This document shows, piece by piece, positions 1 to 8,247 of a DNA stretch of 64,000 nucleotides; positions within the stretch are counted from its first letter, which is position 1; each line of letters opens with the position of its first letter. The notes under the pieces are model-generated. The model made no database searches. It was not told where the DNA came from and worked only from the letters and a program-made list of their open reading frames with translations. A program made the translations under genes and the position numbers. This DNA comes from Vibrio sp. CAU 1672 (GTDB lineage: Bacteria > Pseudomonadota > Gammaproteobacteria > Enterobacterales > Vibrionaceae). The stretch is taken from contig NZ_JARHUF010000007.1 of the NCBI RefSeq assembly GCF_029223195.1, forward strand, positions 1 through 64,000, in the 5' to 3' direction.

Positions 1-1
1 T

Positions 2-553
2 CTGAACATCAAGTTGACCGACAGCTTTGGTCAGGAGCAGGAAATTAAAATCAACGCCAAAGCGGGTGATGATATTGAAGAAGTGGCAACCTACATCAAC
101 GGTCAGACAGACCTGGTGAAGGCGTCAGTGGATGAAGACGGTAAGCTGCAGGTATTTGCCGGCAACAACAAAGTCGAAGGTGAAGTCGAGTTCTCTGGTG
201 GCCTGTCGGGTGAACTGGGTTTGAGCGACGGTAAAGCCGTGACGGTAGATACCATTGATGTGACGTCAGTGGGCGGTGCCCAGGAGTCAGTAGCGATCAT
301 CGATGCGGCGCTGAAATACGTGGATAGCCACCGCGCCGAGCTGGGTGCGTTCCAGAACCGTTTTGACCACGCGATCAATAACCTGGACAACATCAACGAG
401 AACGTCAACGCGTCGAAGAGCCGGATTAAAGATACCGACTTCGCTAAAGAGACGACTCAGATGACCAAATCACAGATTCTGTCGCAAGCGTCAAGCTCAA
501 TTCTTGCGCAAGCAAAACAAGCGCCAAACTCAGCGCTAAGTCTGCTGGGCTAA
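2..553 (+). CDS. Flagellin, C-terminal part (5' end outside window)
   Basis: This is the C-terminal 183 residues of a polar flagellin, the secreted filament subunit; the reading frame is open to the left edge, so the start lies outside the window. The last 70 residues form the conserved coiled-coil D1/D0 arm ([35 protein letters not shown]) and end in SLLG. They differ from the complete flagellin downstream at only about ten positions. The preceding segment is the more variable outer part. Vibrio genomes carry several flagellin genes in tandem, and names (flaA, flaB, flaC) differ between species, so no symbol is assigned. A strong terminator follows, so this gene is transcribed separately from the next flagellin. 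Confidence 0.95.
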   Translation: MNIKLTDSFGQEQEIKINAKAGDDIEEVATYINGQTDLVKASVDEDGKLQVFAGNNKVEGEVEFSGGLSGELGLSDGKAVTVDTIDVTSVGGAQESVAIIDAALKYVDSHRAELGAFQNRFDHAINNLDNINENVNASKSRIKDTDFAKETTQMTKSQILSQASSSILAQAKQAPNSALSLLG

Positions 554-606
554 TTCTAAGCTCAGTACAGAACCCTCATTGGCTCGTGGTGAGAGATGAG
601 CGAATA

Positions 607-635
607 AACCCAGCTTCGGCTGGGTTTTTTTATTT
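607..635 (+). terminator. Rho-independent terminator after the first flagellin
   Basis: An 8-bp perfect stem (AACCCAGC / GCTGGGTT) with a TTCG tetraloop is followed directly by a run of T. It lies 54 bases after the stop of the truncated flagellin and separates the two flagellin transcripts. Confidence 0.93.
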
Positions 636-763
636 TTCCGGCAATACAGTATGAAGGCGATTATTGACTGATAAGTGGCTTACTTAAACGGGTTGAATTT
701 TAAGAGATGAATCACACTTCCACTACTTGAATAAAAAAATCGCCCAAATTGCTAAATTTCTCC

Positions 764-790
764 TAAAGGATGTTTATTGGTCGCCGTTAA
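764..790 (+). promoter_or_regulatory. Sigma-28 (FliA) promoter of the second flagellin
   Basis: TAAAGGAT, then exactly 11 bases, then GCCGTTAA. This fits the enterobacterial/Vibrio sigma-28 consensus TAAAGTTT-N11-GCCGATAA with one mismatch in the -10 box. The start of transcription would be near 797, giving a leader of about 75 bases before the flagellin ATG. FliA, the cognate sigma factor, is encoded at 28134. The remaining part of the 554-871 gap holds only the terminator listed above and AT-rich sequence. Confidence 0.85.
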
Positions 791-871
791 AGGGACTGAG
801 AGAAATGAGATGTACCCGAGTGAGGTGAGAGACACGACGGTACATCAATCAAAGCCTTAAGGAGATCAATT

Positions 872-2002
872 ATGGCGATTAACGTTAATACTAACGTTTC
901 TGCGATGACCGCACAGCGTTACCTGAACCAAGCCGCTGAAGGTCAGCAAAAATCCATGGAGCGTTTGTCTTCGGGTTATAAAATCAATAGCGCGAAAGAT
1001 GATGCTGCAGGTCTACAGATTTCTAACCGTTTGAATGCCCAGAGCCGTGGCCTGGACATGGCGGTGAAAAACGCGAACGACGGTATTTCTATTGCACAGG
1101 TAGCAGAAGGTGCAATGAATGAATCTACCAACATCCTACAACGTATGCGTGACCTATCGCTTCAGTCGGCGAATGGTTCAAACTCCAAAGCTGAACGTGT
1201 TGCTATTCAAGAAGAAGTCACCGCCCTTAATGATGAGCTGAACCGTATTGCGGAAACCACATCGTTTGGTGGTAACAAACTGTTAAACGGAACATTTGGC
1301 GATAAATCTTTCCAGATTGGTGCTGACTCAGGTGAGGCCGTGAAGCTTTCTATGGGTAATTTACGTTCTGATACGTCAGCGATGGGCGGTAAGAGCTATG
1401 CTGCTGAGGAAGGTAAAGATGCCTCGTGGAGCGTCAGCTCTAATACTGAACTTAGTATGAAGTACACCACTAAGCTGGGTGAAGAAAAAGAAGTCAAGAT
1501 CCAAGCTAAGCAAGGTGACGACATTGAACAGCTTGCGACTTACATCAATGGTCAGAACGATGATGTAAAAGCGTCAGTTGGCGAAGATGGTAAGTTACAG
1601 GTGTTCGCGGCTACGCAGAAAGTAAGCGGTGAAGTGGAGTTCTCAGGTGGCCTTGCCGGCGAGATCGGTTTCGGTGATGCGAAAGATGTGACGGTTAAAG
1701 ATATCGACGTAACAACCGTGGCGGGCTCGCAAGAAGCGGTAGCGGTTATCGATGGTGCTCTGAAATCAGTAGACAGCCAACGTGCCTCTCTGGGTGCATT
1801 CCAGAACCGTTTCGACCATGCGATCAGCAACTTAGACAACATTAACGAGAACGTTAATGCATCGAAGAGCCGTATTAAAGATACAGATTATGCGAAAGAA
1901 ACTACGTCGATGACCAAGTCGCAAATCCTGCAGCAAGCGAGTACTTCGATTCTGGCTCAAGCGAAGCAGTCACCTTCTGCCGCGCTAAGCTTACTGGGCT
2001 AA
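872..2002 (+). CDS. Flagellin (complete)
   Basis: A 376-residue polar flagellin of the usual Vibrio length. Residues 1 to about 140 hold the D0/D1 N-terminal arm ([12 protein letters not shown] at the start, then [25 protein letters not shown] sequence), residues about 170 to 290 the short variable outer domain, and the last 90 residues the C-terminal arm ending SLLG. The ATG has AAGGAG eight bases upstream. The subunit is exported by the flagellar type III system, chaperoned by FliS (gene at 4886), and polymerises under the FliD cap (gene at 2531). A sigma-28 promoter precedes it, marking it as a late, FliA-dependent flagellin. The gene next to flaG is called flaC in V. cholerae and flaA in V. 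parahaemolyticus, so the symbol is left open. Confidence 0.97.
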   Translation: MAINVNTNVSAMTAQRYLNQAAEGQQKSMERLSSGYKINSAKDDAAGLQISNRLNAQSRGLDMAVKNANDGISIAQVAEGAMNESTNILQRMRDLSLQSANGSNSKAERVAIQEEVTALNDELNRIAETTSFGGNKLLNGTFGDKSFQIGADSGEAVKLSMGNLRSDTSAMGGKSYAAEEGKDASWSVSSNTELSMKYTTKLGEEKEVKIQAKQGDDIEQLATYINGQNDDVKASVGEDGKLQVFAATQKVSGEVEFSGGLAGEIGFGDAKDVTVKDIDVTTVAGSQEAVAVIDGALKSVDSQRASLGAFQNRFDHAISNLDNINENVNASKSRIKDTDYAKETTSMTKSQILQQASTSILAQAKQSPSAALSLLG

Positions 2003-2009
2003 TATGGTT

Positions 2010-2054
2010 GACTAAGCCTTGTGCTTAGTCGCCATAGCGATATACTTTATCGCT
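2010..2054 (+). repeat. Two consecutive hairpins between flagellin and flaG
   Basis: GACTAAGC (2010-2017) pairs with GCTTAGTC (2023-2030), and AGCGATA (2036-2042) pairs with TATCGCT (2048-2054). Each has a 5-base loop. Neither is followed by a T run, so they are not classical terminators. They may stabilise the 3' end of the abundant flagellin mRNA while allowing some read-through to flaG; that role is inference. Confidence 0.6.
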
Positions 2055-2081
2055 AGTTCATGAGGTGGAAGGGAGATTGTT

Positions 2082-2510
2082 ATGGATATATCCTCCTATG
2101 CATCGAACATCCAGCCTTACGGCTCACCGAATGGCACAAATGTTGCTAAAGATAACGGTGTAAGCGCAGCAAGCGTTTCTTCTTCTAATGGGGCCTCTTC
2201 TCCTGAAGGGTTGAAAGATACTGACCACGACTACTCTGTTGAGACTGTGATTGAAATGGCGGAACAGCGCCAGCAGTTGAACAGGGAGGAGCGGAACAAA
2301 CTGGTCGAGCAGATGAATGAATTTGTCGCGTCCATGAATAAAGGGGTATCATTTCGAGTTGACGAGGAGTCGGGGCGTGATGTGGTAACGATTTATGAAG
2401 CCAGCACCGGCGACATAATTCGTCAGATCCCGGATGAAGAAATGCTTGTGATTTTAAGGCGCCTAGCTGAGCACTCTACCAACAGTGGTTTGTTGTTAGA
2501 AAAGGTGTAA
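2082..2510 (+). CDS. flaG: FlaG family flagellar protein
   Basis: A 142-residue protein. The N-terminal 60 residues are low-complexity and rich in Ser, Asn and Gly. The conserved FlaG domain follows (about 65-140: charged helix, then VSFRVDEESGRDVVTIY and DIIRQIPDEEML, the family signature). Known family members affect filament length in Campylobacter and Pseudomonas; the biochemical role is unsettled. It sits between flagellin and fliD as in other Vibrio. Start ATG has GGAAGGGAG upstream. No separate promoter is evident, so it probably depends on read-through from the flagellin or on an unrecognised site. Confidence 0.93.
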   Translation: MDISSYASNIQPYGSPNGTNVAKDNGVSAASVSSSNGASSPEGLKDTDHDYSVETVIEMAEQRQQLNREERNKLVEQMNEFVASMNKGVSFRVDEESGRDVVTIYEASTGDIIRQIPDEEMLVILRRLAEHSTNSGLLLEKV

Positions 2511-2530
2511 GTCGTTATTGAGGTGGTTAA

Positions 2531-4564
2531 ATGAGTTTAGGCCCTTTGGGGATGTCTGGCGGCATGGATATCAATGCCATGGTCAGCAAAATTGTCGATG
2601 CAGAGCGTATACCGAAGCAGCAACGTATCGACAACGAGCGCGTGACAATCGATGCCAGCATCAGTGCCTATGGGCGGCTCAGAGAATCACTCGATACGAT
2701 GAAAAATCTGATGGCGAGTTTTCGTCAGGAAAAAGCCTTTGCTGTGCGTACTGTAGAAACCACTGACGATCATGTCGTGTCAGCAACGGCGACCACCGAC
2801 GCTATAGCCGGTAAGTACGCTGTCGATGTGTTGCAGCTTGCCCAAAGCCATAAAATTGCTTCCGATGTTGTACCGGAAGACGCTAAATTTGGCCCGGGCA
2901 AGCTGCAGATTTCCCTTGGTGACGACACCTTTGACGTTAATGTCCGTTCGCATGCCAAACTGATCGATGTGGTTCGCGGTATAAACGGCGATAAAAGCAA
3001 TCCCGGCATTCGCGCTTCGCTTATCAATGATGTCGCCGGGCCTCGTTTGATCCTGGCCTCCAATTTGCCGGGCAAAGAGCACCAGATAAGTGTCAATGTG
3101 GAAGCCGAAGCCGGTAACCCACTCAAGAAATTCGAATACAAAACCTTAGAAGATCGCGTTAAAGCTCTGGAAGAAGCCCGCGCTGCTGCAGAGCAAGTAC
3201 TGGGGCCACTGTCTGAGCCAACTGCTGAAGCAGCAGAAGCAGCAGAAGCAGGGTCTTCTCAGTTAGATGAGCAAGGCCAACCGGTCAACCCGCTCGATAA
3301 CCAAACTTCTGACGAATCTGTTTCTCAACCGGGCGCGGCAGAGAATGGCGAGCCGATTTCATCATTTGGGGCTGCGGCGGCAAAAGCTGGCCAAGCGGCA
3401 CTGGAGGAAGCCAACCAGCGTTCGGGTATGTTGCCGGAGGAGACCATTCCGGGCTGGAATGCCACTGCATCGGGCACGCTGCTCGATTCCTACCGAGAGC
3501 CAGAGCTGGAGCTGGATCAAAAATCGATTGATAAAGCGCCGGACATTCCCGGATGGACCAACACGGCATCGGGTACACTGACCGATTCTTATGTCACGGC
3601 AAAAGAAGCGCAGCAACAACTGGAACAAGAGAAAGCTGAGATCGAACAGAAAATCGCTGATGACAAGGTCGTGCTGGATGAAAAAGTAGCGCGCGGTGAG
3701 CTTTCTGAACAACAAGCCAAACAGCTGCATCGGGCCAAACTGGCACCGGAAGAGAGGCAGCGTTTGGAGCAGATTGATGTGGCGGAGGAAAAGTTTGCCA
3801 AAGCACAGGCTGCGTTTGAAACTTACATGGGAATGACAGAGGTTCAGCCGGGTCAGGATTCGCTGGTTGTACTGGATGGGGTGGCTAAGCTTTCCAGCTC
3901 CAATAACGTGATTGAGGATGCGATTGAAGGGGTTAACCTGACCATCAAAGGGGAAACCAAACCCGATCAGTTACCTGCGGAAATCGGGGTGGAGTACGAT
4001 CGCCGCAGCGTACGTTCCGATATTGAGAGCTTTGTTGCGGCTTACAACAGTTTTTACAAAACTTCCAAGGCGTTGGCTGGTGTGGACCCCGCTACCGGTC
4101 AGAAAGGGCCACTAGCCGGCGATAGCACCGTCCGCAGTGCAGACTCACGTTTAAAAGCGGTCTTCTCAACTCAAATTGACCAAGCACCTGAAGACCTTAA
4201 GTCGTTGACGGAGTTTGGTATTACCACTACCCGCCAAGGTACGCTGGAAATCAATTACCAGATGCTTGATCGACAGCTGAATAACAATTTCAATGAACTG
4301 GAAAAATTTTTCGGTGGTAACAACGGTTTTGCCAAGCGGGTAGAAGACGCGATTCACGGTATTACAGGTATCACCGGCTCGATACGCACGCGGGAAAAAA
4401 GCCTGACGGAGCAAAATTACCGTCTTAATGATGATCAGGCGGCACTGGATCGCCGCATGGATGGCCTGGAAAAACGCACCCACGCGAAGTTTACCGCCAT
4501 GCAGGATGCCACGGGCAAAATGCAGGGCCAGCTTGGTGCGCTGATGAACGCGTTGGGAGGGTAA
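2531..4564 (+). CDS. fliD: Flagellar filament cap protein FliD (hook-associated protein 2)
   Basis: FliD forms the cap at the filament tip and helps flagellin subunits fold and insert. The N-terminal FliD_N domain (about 1-115) and C-terminal FliD_C domain (about 440-670) are recognisable. Between them is a long insertion that makes this 677-residue protein much larger than the roughly 470-residue enterobacterial FliD but normal for Vibrio. The insertion has an Ala/Glu-rich stretch (about 233-241), two copies of an IPGW...TASGTL.DSY motif (306-321 and 339-354), and a predicted coiled coil (about 358-430, many Glu/Gln/Lys). GAGGTGG precedes the ATG. Called flaH in some Vibrio literature. It is followed 6 bases later by flaI. 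Confidence 0.97.
   Translation: MSLGPLGMSGGMDINAMVSKIVDAERIPKQQRIDNERVTIDASISAYGRLRESLDTMKNLMASFRQEKAFAVRTVETTDDHVVSATATTDAIAGKYAVDVLQLAQSHKIASDVVPEDAKFGPGKLQISLGDDTFDVNVRSHAKLIDVVRGINGDKSNPGIRASLINDVAGPRLILASNLPGKEHQISVNVEAEAGNPLKKFEYKTLEDRVKALEEARAAAEQVLGPLSEPTAEAAEAAEAGSSQLDEQGQPVNPLDNQTSDESVSQPGAAENGEPISSFGAAAAKAGQAALEEANQRSGMLPEETIPGWNATASGTLLDSYREPELELDQKSIDKAPDIPGWTNTASGTLTDSYVTAKEAQQQLEQEKAEIEQKIADDKVVLDEKVARGELSEQQAKQLHRAKLAPEERQRLEQIDVAEEKFAKAQAAFETYMGMTEVQPGQDSLVVLDGVAKLSSSNNVIEDAIEGVNLTIKGETKPDQLPAEIGVEYDRRSVRSDIESFVAAYNSFYKTSKALAGVDPATGQKGPLAGDSTVRSADSRLKAVFSTQIDQAPEDLKSLTEFGITTTRQGTLEINYQMLDRQLNNNFNELEKFFGGNNGFAKRVEDAIHGITGITGSIRTREKSLTEQNYRLNDDQAALDRRMDGLEKRTHAKFTAMQDATGKMQGQLGALMNALGG
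3446..3592 (+). repeat. Two-copy IPGW repeat inside fliD
   Basis: Codons 306-321 read IPGWNATASGTLLDSY and codons 339-354 read IPGWTNTASGTLTDSY, 13 of 16 identical. The DNA copies have diverged at synonymous positions, so the duplication is old and kept at the protein level. It lies in the variable insertion of FliD. Confidence 0.85.
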
Positions 4565-4570
4565 TGAGAG

Positions 4571-4873
4571 TTGTTTACACTCAACGACTTACGTGATGTC
4601 GATCAACAAATTTCACTCCAGTTGGAAAAAGTCGATTTAAATACTGAAGAAATTCTCCGTTTGGTCGATATCAGGGAACAGATATTGCAAAACCTGCTGC
4701 CAACCATTGAGCAGAATTCACAGGCACGGCAAGATCCGGAGTGGCAGACAGTGGTTGCCCGGACCCAAGAGATTGTTGAACTGATGCAGTCAGAGACCCT
4801 GCGAGTTGGCCGAGAGTTACAAAAATTTCGCCATGGTCAGCGCTCATTGCAGCAGTACAAAAAATTTATATAA
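4571..4873 (+). CDS. flaI: FlaI, FliT-like flagellar chaperone/accessory protein
   Basis: A 100-residue, almost wholly helical, acidic protein located between fliD and fliS, the position of fliT in enterobacteria and of flaI in Vibrio. FliT binds the cap protein FliD before export; a similar role here is inferred from position and size, as sequence similarity to FliT is weak. The start is a TTG at 4571: the same frame holds the fliD stop just upstream, no ATG is available, and GGGAGGG lies about 9 bases before. The next gene, fliS, follows after 12 bases. Confidence 0.8.
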   Translation: MFTLNDLRDVDQQISLQLEKVDLNTEEILRLVDIREQILQNLLPTIEQNSQARQDPEWQTVVARTQEIVELMQSETLRVGRELQKFRHGQRSLQQYKKFI

Positions 4874-4885
4874 AAGAGGAATACC

Positions 4886-5296
4886 ATGCGCGGTTCTTTA
4901 CAGGCATACAAAAAGGTTTCAGTCGACAGCCAGCTTAGTGCTGCTTCTCCGCACAAAGTTATTCAGATGCTGATGGCAGGCGCGATTGAACGTCTGATCC
5001 AAGGCAAAGCGGCAATGCAGGCAGGCAACATTCCAGCGAAGGGTGAGCGCCTGGGTAAAGCGCTGGATATCATTATTTCTCTACGCAGCTGCTTGTCGAT
5101 GGACGATGGTGGTGAGATTGCGTCAAACTTAGATGCGTTGTATGAATTCATGATCAAGCAAATCTCGGCGGCTAACCATCAGAATGATCCGCAACCTATT
5201 GATGACGTGATTGATATTATTCGCGAAATCAAGTCTGCCTGGGACCAAATCCCAGCCGAGTACCATAACCTTACCGCTACTGAAGTCGGGATTTAA
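4886..5296 (+). CDS. fliS: Flagellin export chaperone FliS
   Basis: FliS binds the C-terminal arm of flagellin in the cytoplasm and prevents early polymerisation. The 136-residue protein begins with the family pattern (LQAYKKVSVDSQLSAASPHK, then IQMLMAGAIERLIQGKAAM) and has the four-helix-bundle composition throughout. The ATG has AGAGGAA upstream. It is the last gene of the flaG-fliD-flaI-fliS group; a terminator lies about 140 bases downstream, before flrA. Called flaJ in some Vibrio papers. Confidence 0.95.
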   Translation: MRGSLQAYKKVSVDSQLSAASPHKVIQMLMAGAIERLIQGKAAMQAGNIPAKGERLGKALDIIISLRSCLSMDDGGEIASNLDALYEFMIKQISAANHQNDPQPIDDVIDIIREIKSAWDQIPAEYHNLTATEVGI

Positions 5297-5311
5297 TTAT
5301 CCTCACGATGG

Positions 5312-5342
5312 GTCAGTTGTTATACTAAGTATGGCAACTGAC
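5312..5342. promoter_or_regulatory. 31-bp near-perfect palindrome upstream of flrA
   Basis: GTCAGTTG (5312-5319) is the exact reverse complement of CAACTGAC (5335-5342), and ATACT (5322-5326) of AGTAT (5328-5332), around a single central A. The two intervening TT/GG positions mismatch as DNA but could form U-G pairs as RNA. A second 8-bp inverted repeat (AAGTTGAT 5354-5361, ATCAACTT 5372-5379) follows. This could be an operator for flrA or an RNA hairpin at the end of the fliS transcript; the sequence does not decide. Confidence 0.5.
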
Positions 5343-5433
5343 TGAATCAGATAAAGTTGATCAATCTTTCAATCAACTTCACACCTCGCCATTGCTTGGT
5401 TGCCTTATTTTTTTATTCAAATAAAATAGAAGT

Positions 5434-5458
5434 CATTAGTGGCCCTAATGGCTTTTTT
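5434..5458 (+). terminator. Terminator after fliS
   Basis: CATTAG (5434-5439) and CTAATG (5445-5450) form a stem around a 5-base loop, followed by GC and six T. It closes the flaG-fliD-flaI-fliS unit and isolates flrA, which must have its own promoter in 5459-5574. No GG-N10-GC sigma-54 pattern is visible there, in keeping with flrA as the top gene of the cascade. Confidence 0.75.
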
Positions 5459-5574
5459 GTTGCTGATTACTCATTGTTTCTATCGTTAATAGAGTAGGTT
5501 CCTCCTCTTTACTCTTTTTCGCATATCAAGGTTTGGCCGCAACGTACCGAAAATAAAGGCAATTATTCTAAATT

Positions 5575-7041
5575 ATGCATGGTTTGGCAAAACTGCTTGT
5601 AATTGATGATGACGCCCAGAGTCGTCTCAATTTAAGCAATATATTGGAATTTGTTGGAGAAAGTTGCGAAGCTATCAGCTCTGATCAGTTGGATCATGTC
5701 GACTGGTCTACGGTTTGGTCTGGCTGCATTGTCGGTAATATCAACGGCGGGAGTACTATTACCGCTGTTTTGTCTCAGCTTAATGACTCTCATCATATTC
5801 CCCTTCTCGTTATGGGATCGCTGTCCCACCCGGTTGATGATCTGCCAAACTATGTCGGTGAACTTGAGTTGCCGCTTAATTACCTGCAGCTCAGCGAAGC
5901 CCTGCGACATTGCAAAGATTTTTTGGGTCGTAAAGGGGTCAATGTCGTTGCCAGTACGCGTAAAAACACCCTGTTCCGTAGTTTAGTCGGCCAGAGCCGA
6001 GGCATACAGGAAGTACGTCATTTGATTGAACAGGTGGCGGGGACAGAAGCAAACGTACTGATTTTAGGCGAGTCTGGTACTGGCAAAGAAGTGGTTGCAC
6101 GCAATATTCATTACCATTCCTCACATCGTAATGGCCCATTTGTACCGATTAATTGCGGTGCCATTCCAGCGGAGCTGCTGGAAAGTGAACTGTTCGGCCA
6201 TGAAAAAGGCGCCTTTACCGGCGCATTGACGGCGCGCAAAGGTCGTTTTGAGCTGGCAGAAGGCGGAACCATTTTCCTCGACGAGATCGGTGATATGCCG
6301 ATGCCGATGCAAGTGAAACTGCTGCGTGTACTGCAAGAGCGCTGTTTTGAACGTGTTGGTGGCAATACGACGATAAAAGTGAATGTCCGTGTTGTGGCGG
6401 CTACCCACCGTAACCTGGAAAGCATGATTGATGACGGTACCTTCCGTGAGGATTTGTACTATCGCCTGAATGTGTTTCCGATTGAGATGCCGGCATTAAA
6501 AGAGCGCAAGCAAGATATTCCGTTGTTGCTGCAAGAGTTGATGACGCGTCTCGAAGCGGAAGGCGGCCAGCCGATCTGCTTTACGCCTCGTGCGATTAAC
6601 TCGCTAATGGAACACCATTGGCCGGGGAACGTGCGTGAATTGGCTAACCTGATTGAGCGGATGGTGATTTTATACCCCAATAGCCTGGTGGATGTGAATC
6701 ACTTGCCAACCAAGTACCGCTACAGCGATATTCCGGAGTTTCAGCCGGAAGAGAGCCAGTACAGTTCGATTGAAGATCAAGAGCGTGATGTCTTCCAGGA
6801 TATCTTTGCCGAAGAGTTCTGCTTTGAAGAGCAAAGTGATTTTGAGCATAACGTCAACGCCCCTCAGGCCTTGCCACCGGAGGGGGTTAACCTGAAAGAG
6901 CTGCTGGCGGATATGGAAGTTAATATGATTAGCCAAGCATTAGAAGCTCAGGGTGGGGTTGTTGCCCGTGCGGCTGATATGCTGGGTATGCGCCGTACGA
7001 CGCTGGTGGAAAAAATGCGCAAGTACAATTTGCATCGTTGA
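5575..7041 (+). CDS. flrA: Sigma-54-dependent master flagellar activator FlrA
   Basis: FlrA (FleQ family) is the class I regulator of Vibrio polar flagella. The 488-residue protein has a FleQ-type receiver-like N-terminal domain (about 7-125) that lacks the usual phosphorylation context, an AAA+ domain (about 135-370) with Walker A GESGTGKE at 165-172 and the sigma-54 contact loop GAFTGA at 212-217, and a C-terminal Fis-type helix-turn-helix (about 445-485). In V. cholerae this protein binds cyclic di-GMP, which blocks DNA binding. The gene stands alone between two terminators. The start ATG has only a distant AAAGG about 14 bases upstream. It is expected to act on the sigma-54 promoters before flrB, fliE and flhA. 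Confidence 0.97.
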   Translation: MHGLAKLLVIDDDAQSRLNLSNILEFVGESCEAISSDQLDHVDWSTVWSGCIVGNINGGSTITAVLSQLNDSHHIPLLVMGSLSHPVDDLPNYVGELELPLNYLQLSEALRHCKDFLGRKGVNVVASTRKNTLFRSLVGQSRGIQEVRHLIEQVAGTEANVLILGESGTGKEVVARNIHYHSSHRNGPFVPINCGAIPAELLESELFGHEKGAFTGALTARKGRFELAEGGTIFLDEIGDMPMPMQVKLLRVLQERCFERVGGNTTIKVNVRVVAATHRNLESMIDDGTFREDLYYRLNVFPIEMPALKERKQDIPLLLQELMTRLEAEGGQPICFTPRAINSLMEHHWPGNVRELANLIERMVILYPNSLVDVNHLPTKYRYSDIPEFQPEESQYSSIEDQERDVFQDIFAEEFCFEEQSDFEHNVNAPQALPPEGVNLKELLADMEVNMISQALEAQGGVVARAADMLGMRRTTLVEKMRKYNLHR

Positions 7042-7110
7042 TCCGAAGCAAGATCACACTCCTTACTGGCGTCAAGTTATTGTCGTTAGGCTAACCCTTT
7101 GATAAATATA

Positions 7111-7155
7111 TAAAATAGCTTGGTATGCTAATTGCTTACCAAGCTATTTTAGTTT
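7111..7155 (+). terminator. Perfect 15-bp inverted repeat with T-rich tail between flrA and flrB
   Basis: TAAAATAGCTTGGTA (7111-7125) is the exact reverse complement of TACCAAGCTATTTTA (7137-7151); the loop is 11 bases and the 3' arm runs into TTTTAGTTTTT. It looks like the flrA terminator. It also carries the flrB sigma-54 promoter (see next entry), whose -24 element is in the left arm and -12 element in the loop. Confidence 0.8.
7121..7136 (+). promoter_or_regulatory. Sigma-54 promoter of flrBC
   Basis: TGGTAT-N5-TTGCT, with GG and GC separated by exactly 10 bases, against the consensus TGGCAC-N5-TTGCA. Transcription would start near 7147, about 38 bases before the flrB ATG. flrBC is a known sigma-54/FlrA-dependent operon in V. 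cholerae. Confidence 0.75.
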
Positions 7156-7184
7156 TTAGACGGCGATATCTCGACAGGCAGTGG

Positions 7185-8216
7185 ATGGATAACAAGACCA
7201 ATCAGTCCCAATTAGACTCAGTAGAAAATCAGGTAGAGAGATACAAGCAAGTTCTGGATGTGATGCCGGCAGGGGTGATCTTATTAGACACCTATGGTGT
7301 GGTGCATGAAGCCAACCCGGAAGCGCACCGTATCTTAGAGGTGCCGCTGATCAATGAGAAATGGTTCAATATCATTCAAAGTGCCTTTGACCCGCGTGAA
7401 GATGACGGCCACGAAGTCTCTTTACGCAATGGTCGTAAAGTTCGTTTAGCGATTTCGGCCTCGACAACCGGCCAGTTGATTTTGATCACCGACTTGACGG
7501 AGACGCGCTTGCTACAATCACGTGTCAGTGACCTGCAGCGGTTATCATCGTTAGGCCGGATGGTTGCCTCTCTGGCTCATCAGGTACGTACGCCTTTGTC
7601 GAGTGCCATGCTGTATGCCTCCAATTTAGGGGCACCAAACCTTCCATCTGCGACCCGGGAGCGCTTTCAAACCAAATTAATGGATCGCCTGCACGATTTA
7701 GAAAAGCAGGTCAATGATATGCTGTTGTTTGCCAAAGGTGGTGATAATAAAGTCATTCAGCCATTTACTATCGAGCAGTTAGTCTCTGAGTACCAGCCAA
7801 TGGTGGAAACGGCACTAAAAAATAACAGTATTGACTACTTCCTTGAAGTTGAGCAAGACCAGACCCAACTGTTGGGCAACGCTAATGCGATTGCGTCTGC
7901 GTTGAGCAACCTGGTGATGAATGCAATTCAGATCGCCGGTAAAGCGGCACAGATTGATGTTTTCTTCCGTCCGGTAAAAGATGAGCTGCGTATTTCAGTA
8001 CAGGATAACGGACCAGGGGTGCCCAAAGAACTGCAGAGCAAGATCATGGAGCCATTTTTTACCACCCGTTCACAAGGAACCGGGTTGGGGCTGGCGGTGG
8101 TCCAAATGGTGTGTCGTGCCCATGAGGGGCGATTAGAACTTATTTCCGAGCAGGACGATGGCGCCTGCTTTACCATGTGCATTCCGCTGGAGCGAGTGCA
8201 AGCAGCGTCTCAATGA
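7185..8216 (+). CDS. flrB: Flagellar two-component sensor kinase FlrB
   Basis: A cytoplasmic histidine kinase that phosphorylates FlrC. With the start at 7185 it has 343 residues: a PAS domain (about 25-110; VMPAGVILLDTYG), a HisKA domain with the phospho-accepting His132 in SLAHQVRTPLSS, and an HATPase domain with the N box (LSNLVMNA), DNGPGV and GTGLGLAVV. No membrane segment is present. An in-frame ATG at 7125 would add 20 residues but lies inside the sigma-54 promoter and hairpin, so it is rejected. Forms an operon with flrC, 31 bases downstream. Confidence 0.95.
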   Translation: MDNKTNQSQLDSVENQVERYKQVLDVMPAGVILLDTYGVVHEANPEAHRILEVPLINEKWFNIIQSAFDPREDDGHEVSLRNGRKVRLAISASTTGQLILITDLTETRLLQSRVSDLQRLSSLGRMVASLAHQVRTPLSSAMLYASNLGAPNLPSATRERFQTKLMDRLHDLEKQVNDMLLFAKGGDNKVIQPFTIEQLVSEYQPMVETALKNNSIDYFLEVEQDQTQLLGNANAIASALSNLVMNAIQIAGKAAQIDVFFRPVKDELRISVQDNGPGVPKELQSKIMEPFFTTRSQGTGLGLAVVQMVCRAHEGRLELISEQDDGACFTMCIPLERVQAASQ

Positions 8217-8247
8217 TGCTGTGGATAACAATTACTGGAGAATCGTA

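Noticed and set aside
7125..7184. In-frame upstream start for flrB (ATG 7125)
   Set aside because: It lies inside the sigma-54 promoter and the inverted repeat, upstream of the predicted start of transcription.
8158..8247. In-frame upstream start for flrC
   Set aside because: The extra 30 residues overlap flrB, resemble no receiver sequence, and a better ribosome site precedes ATG 8248.
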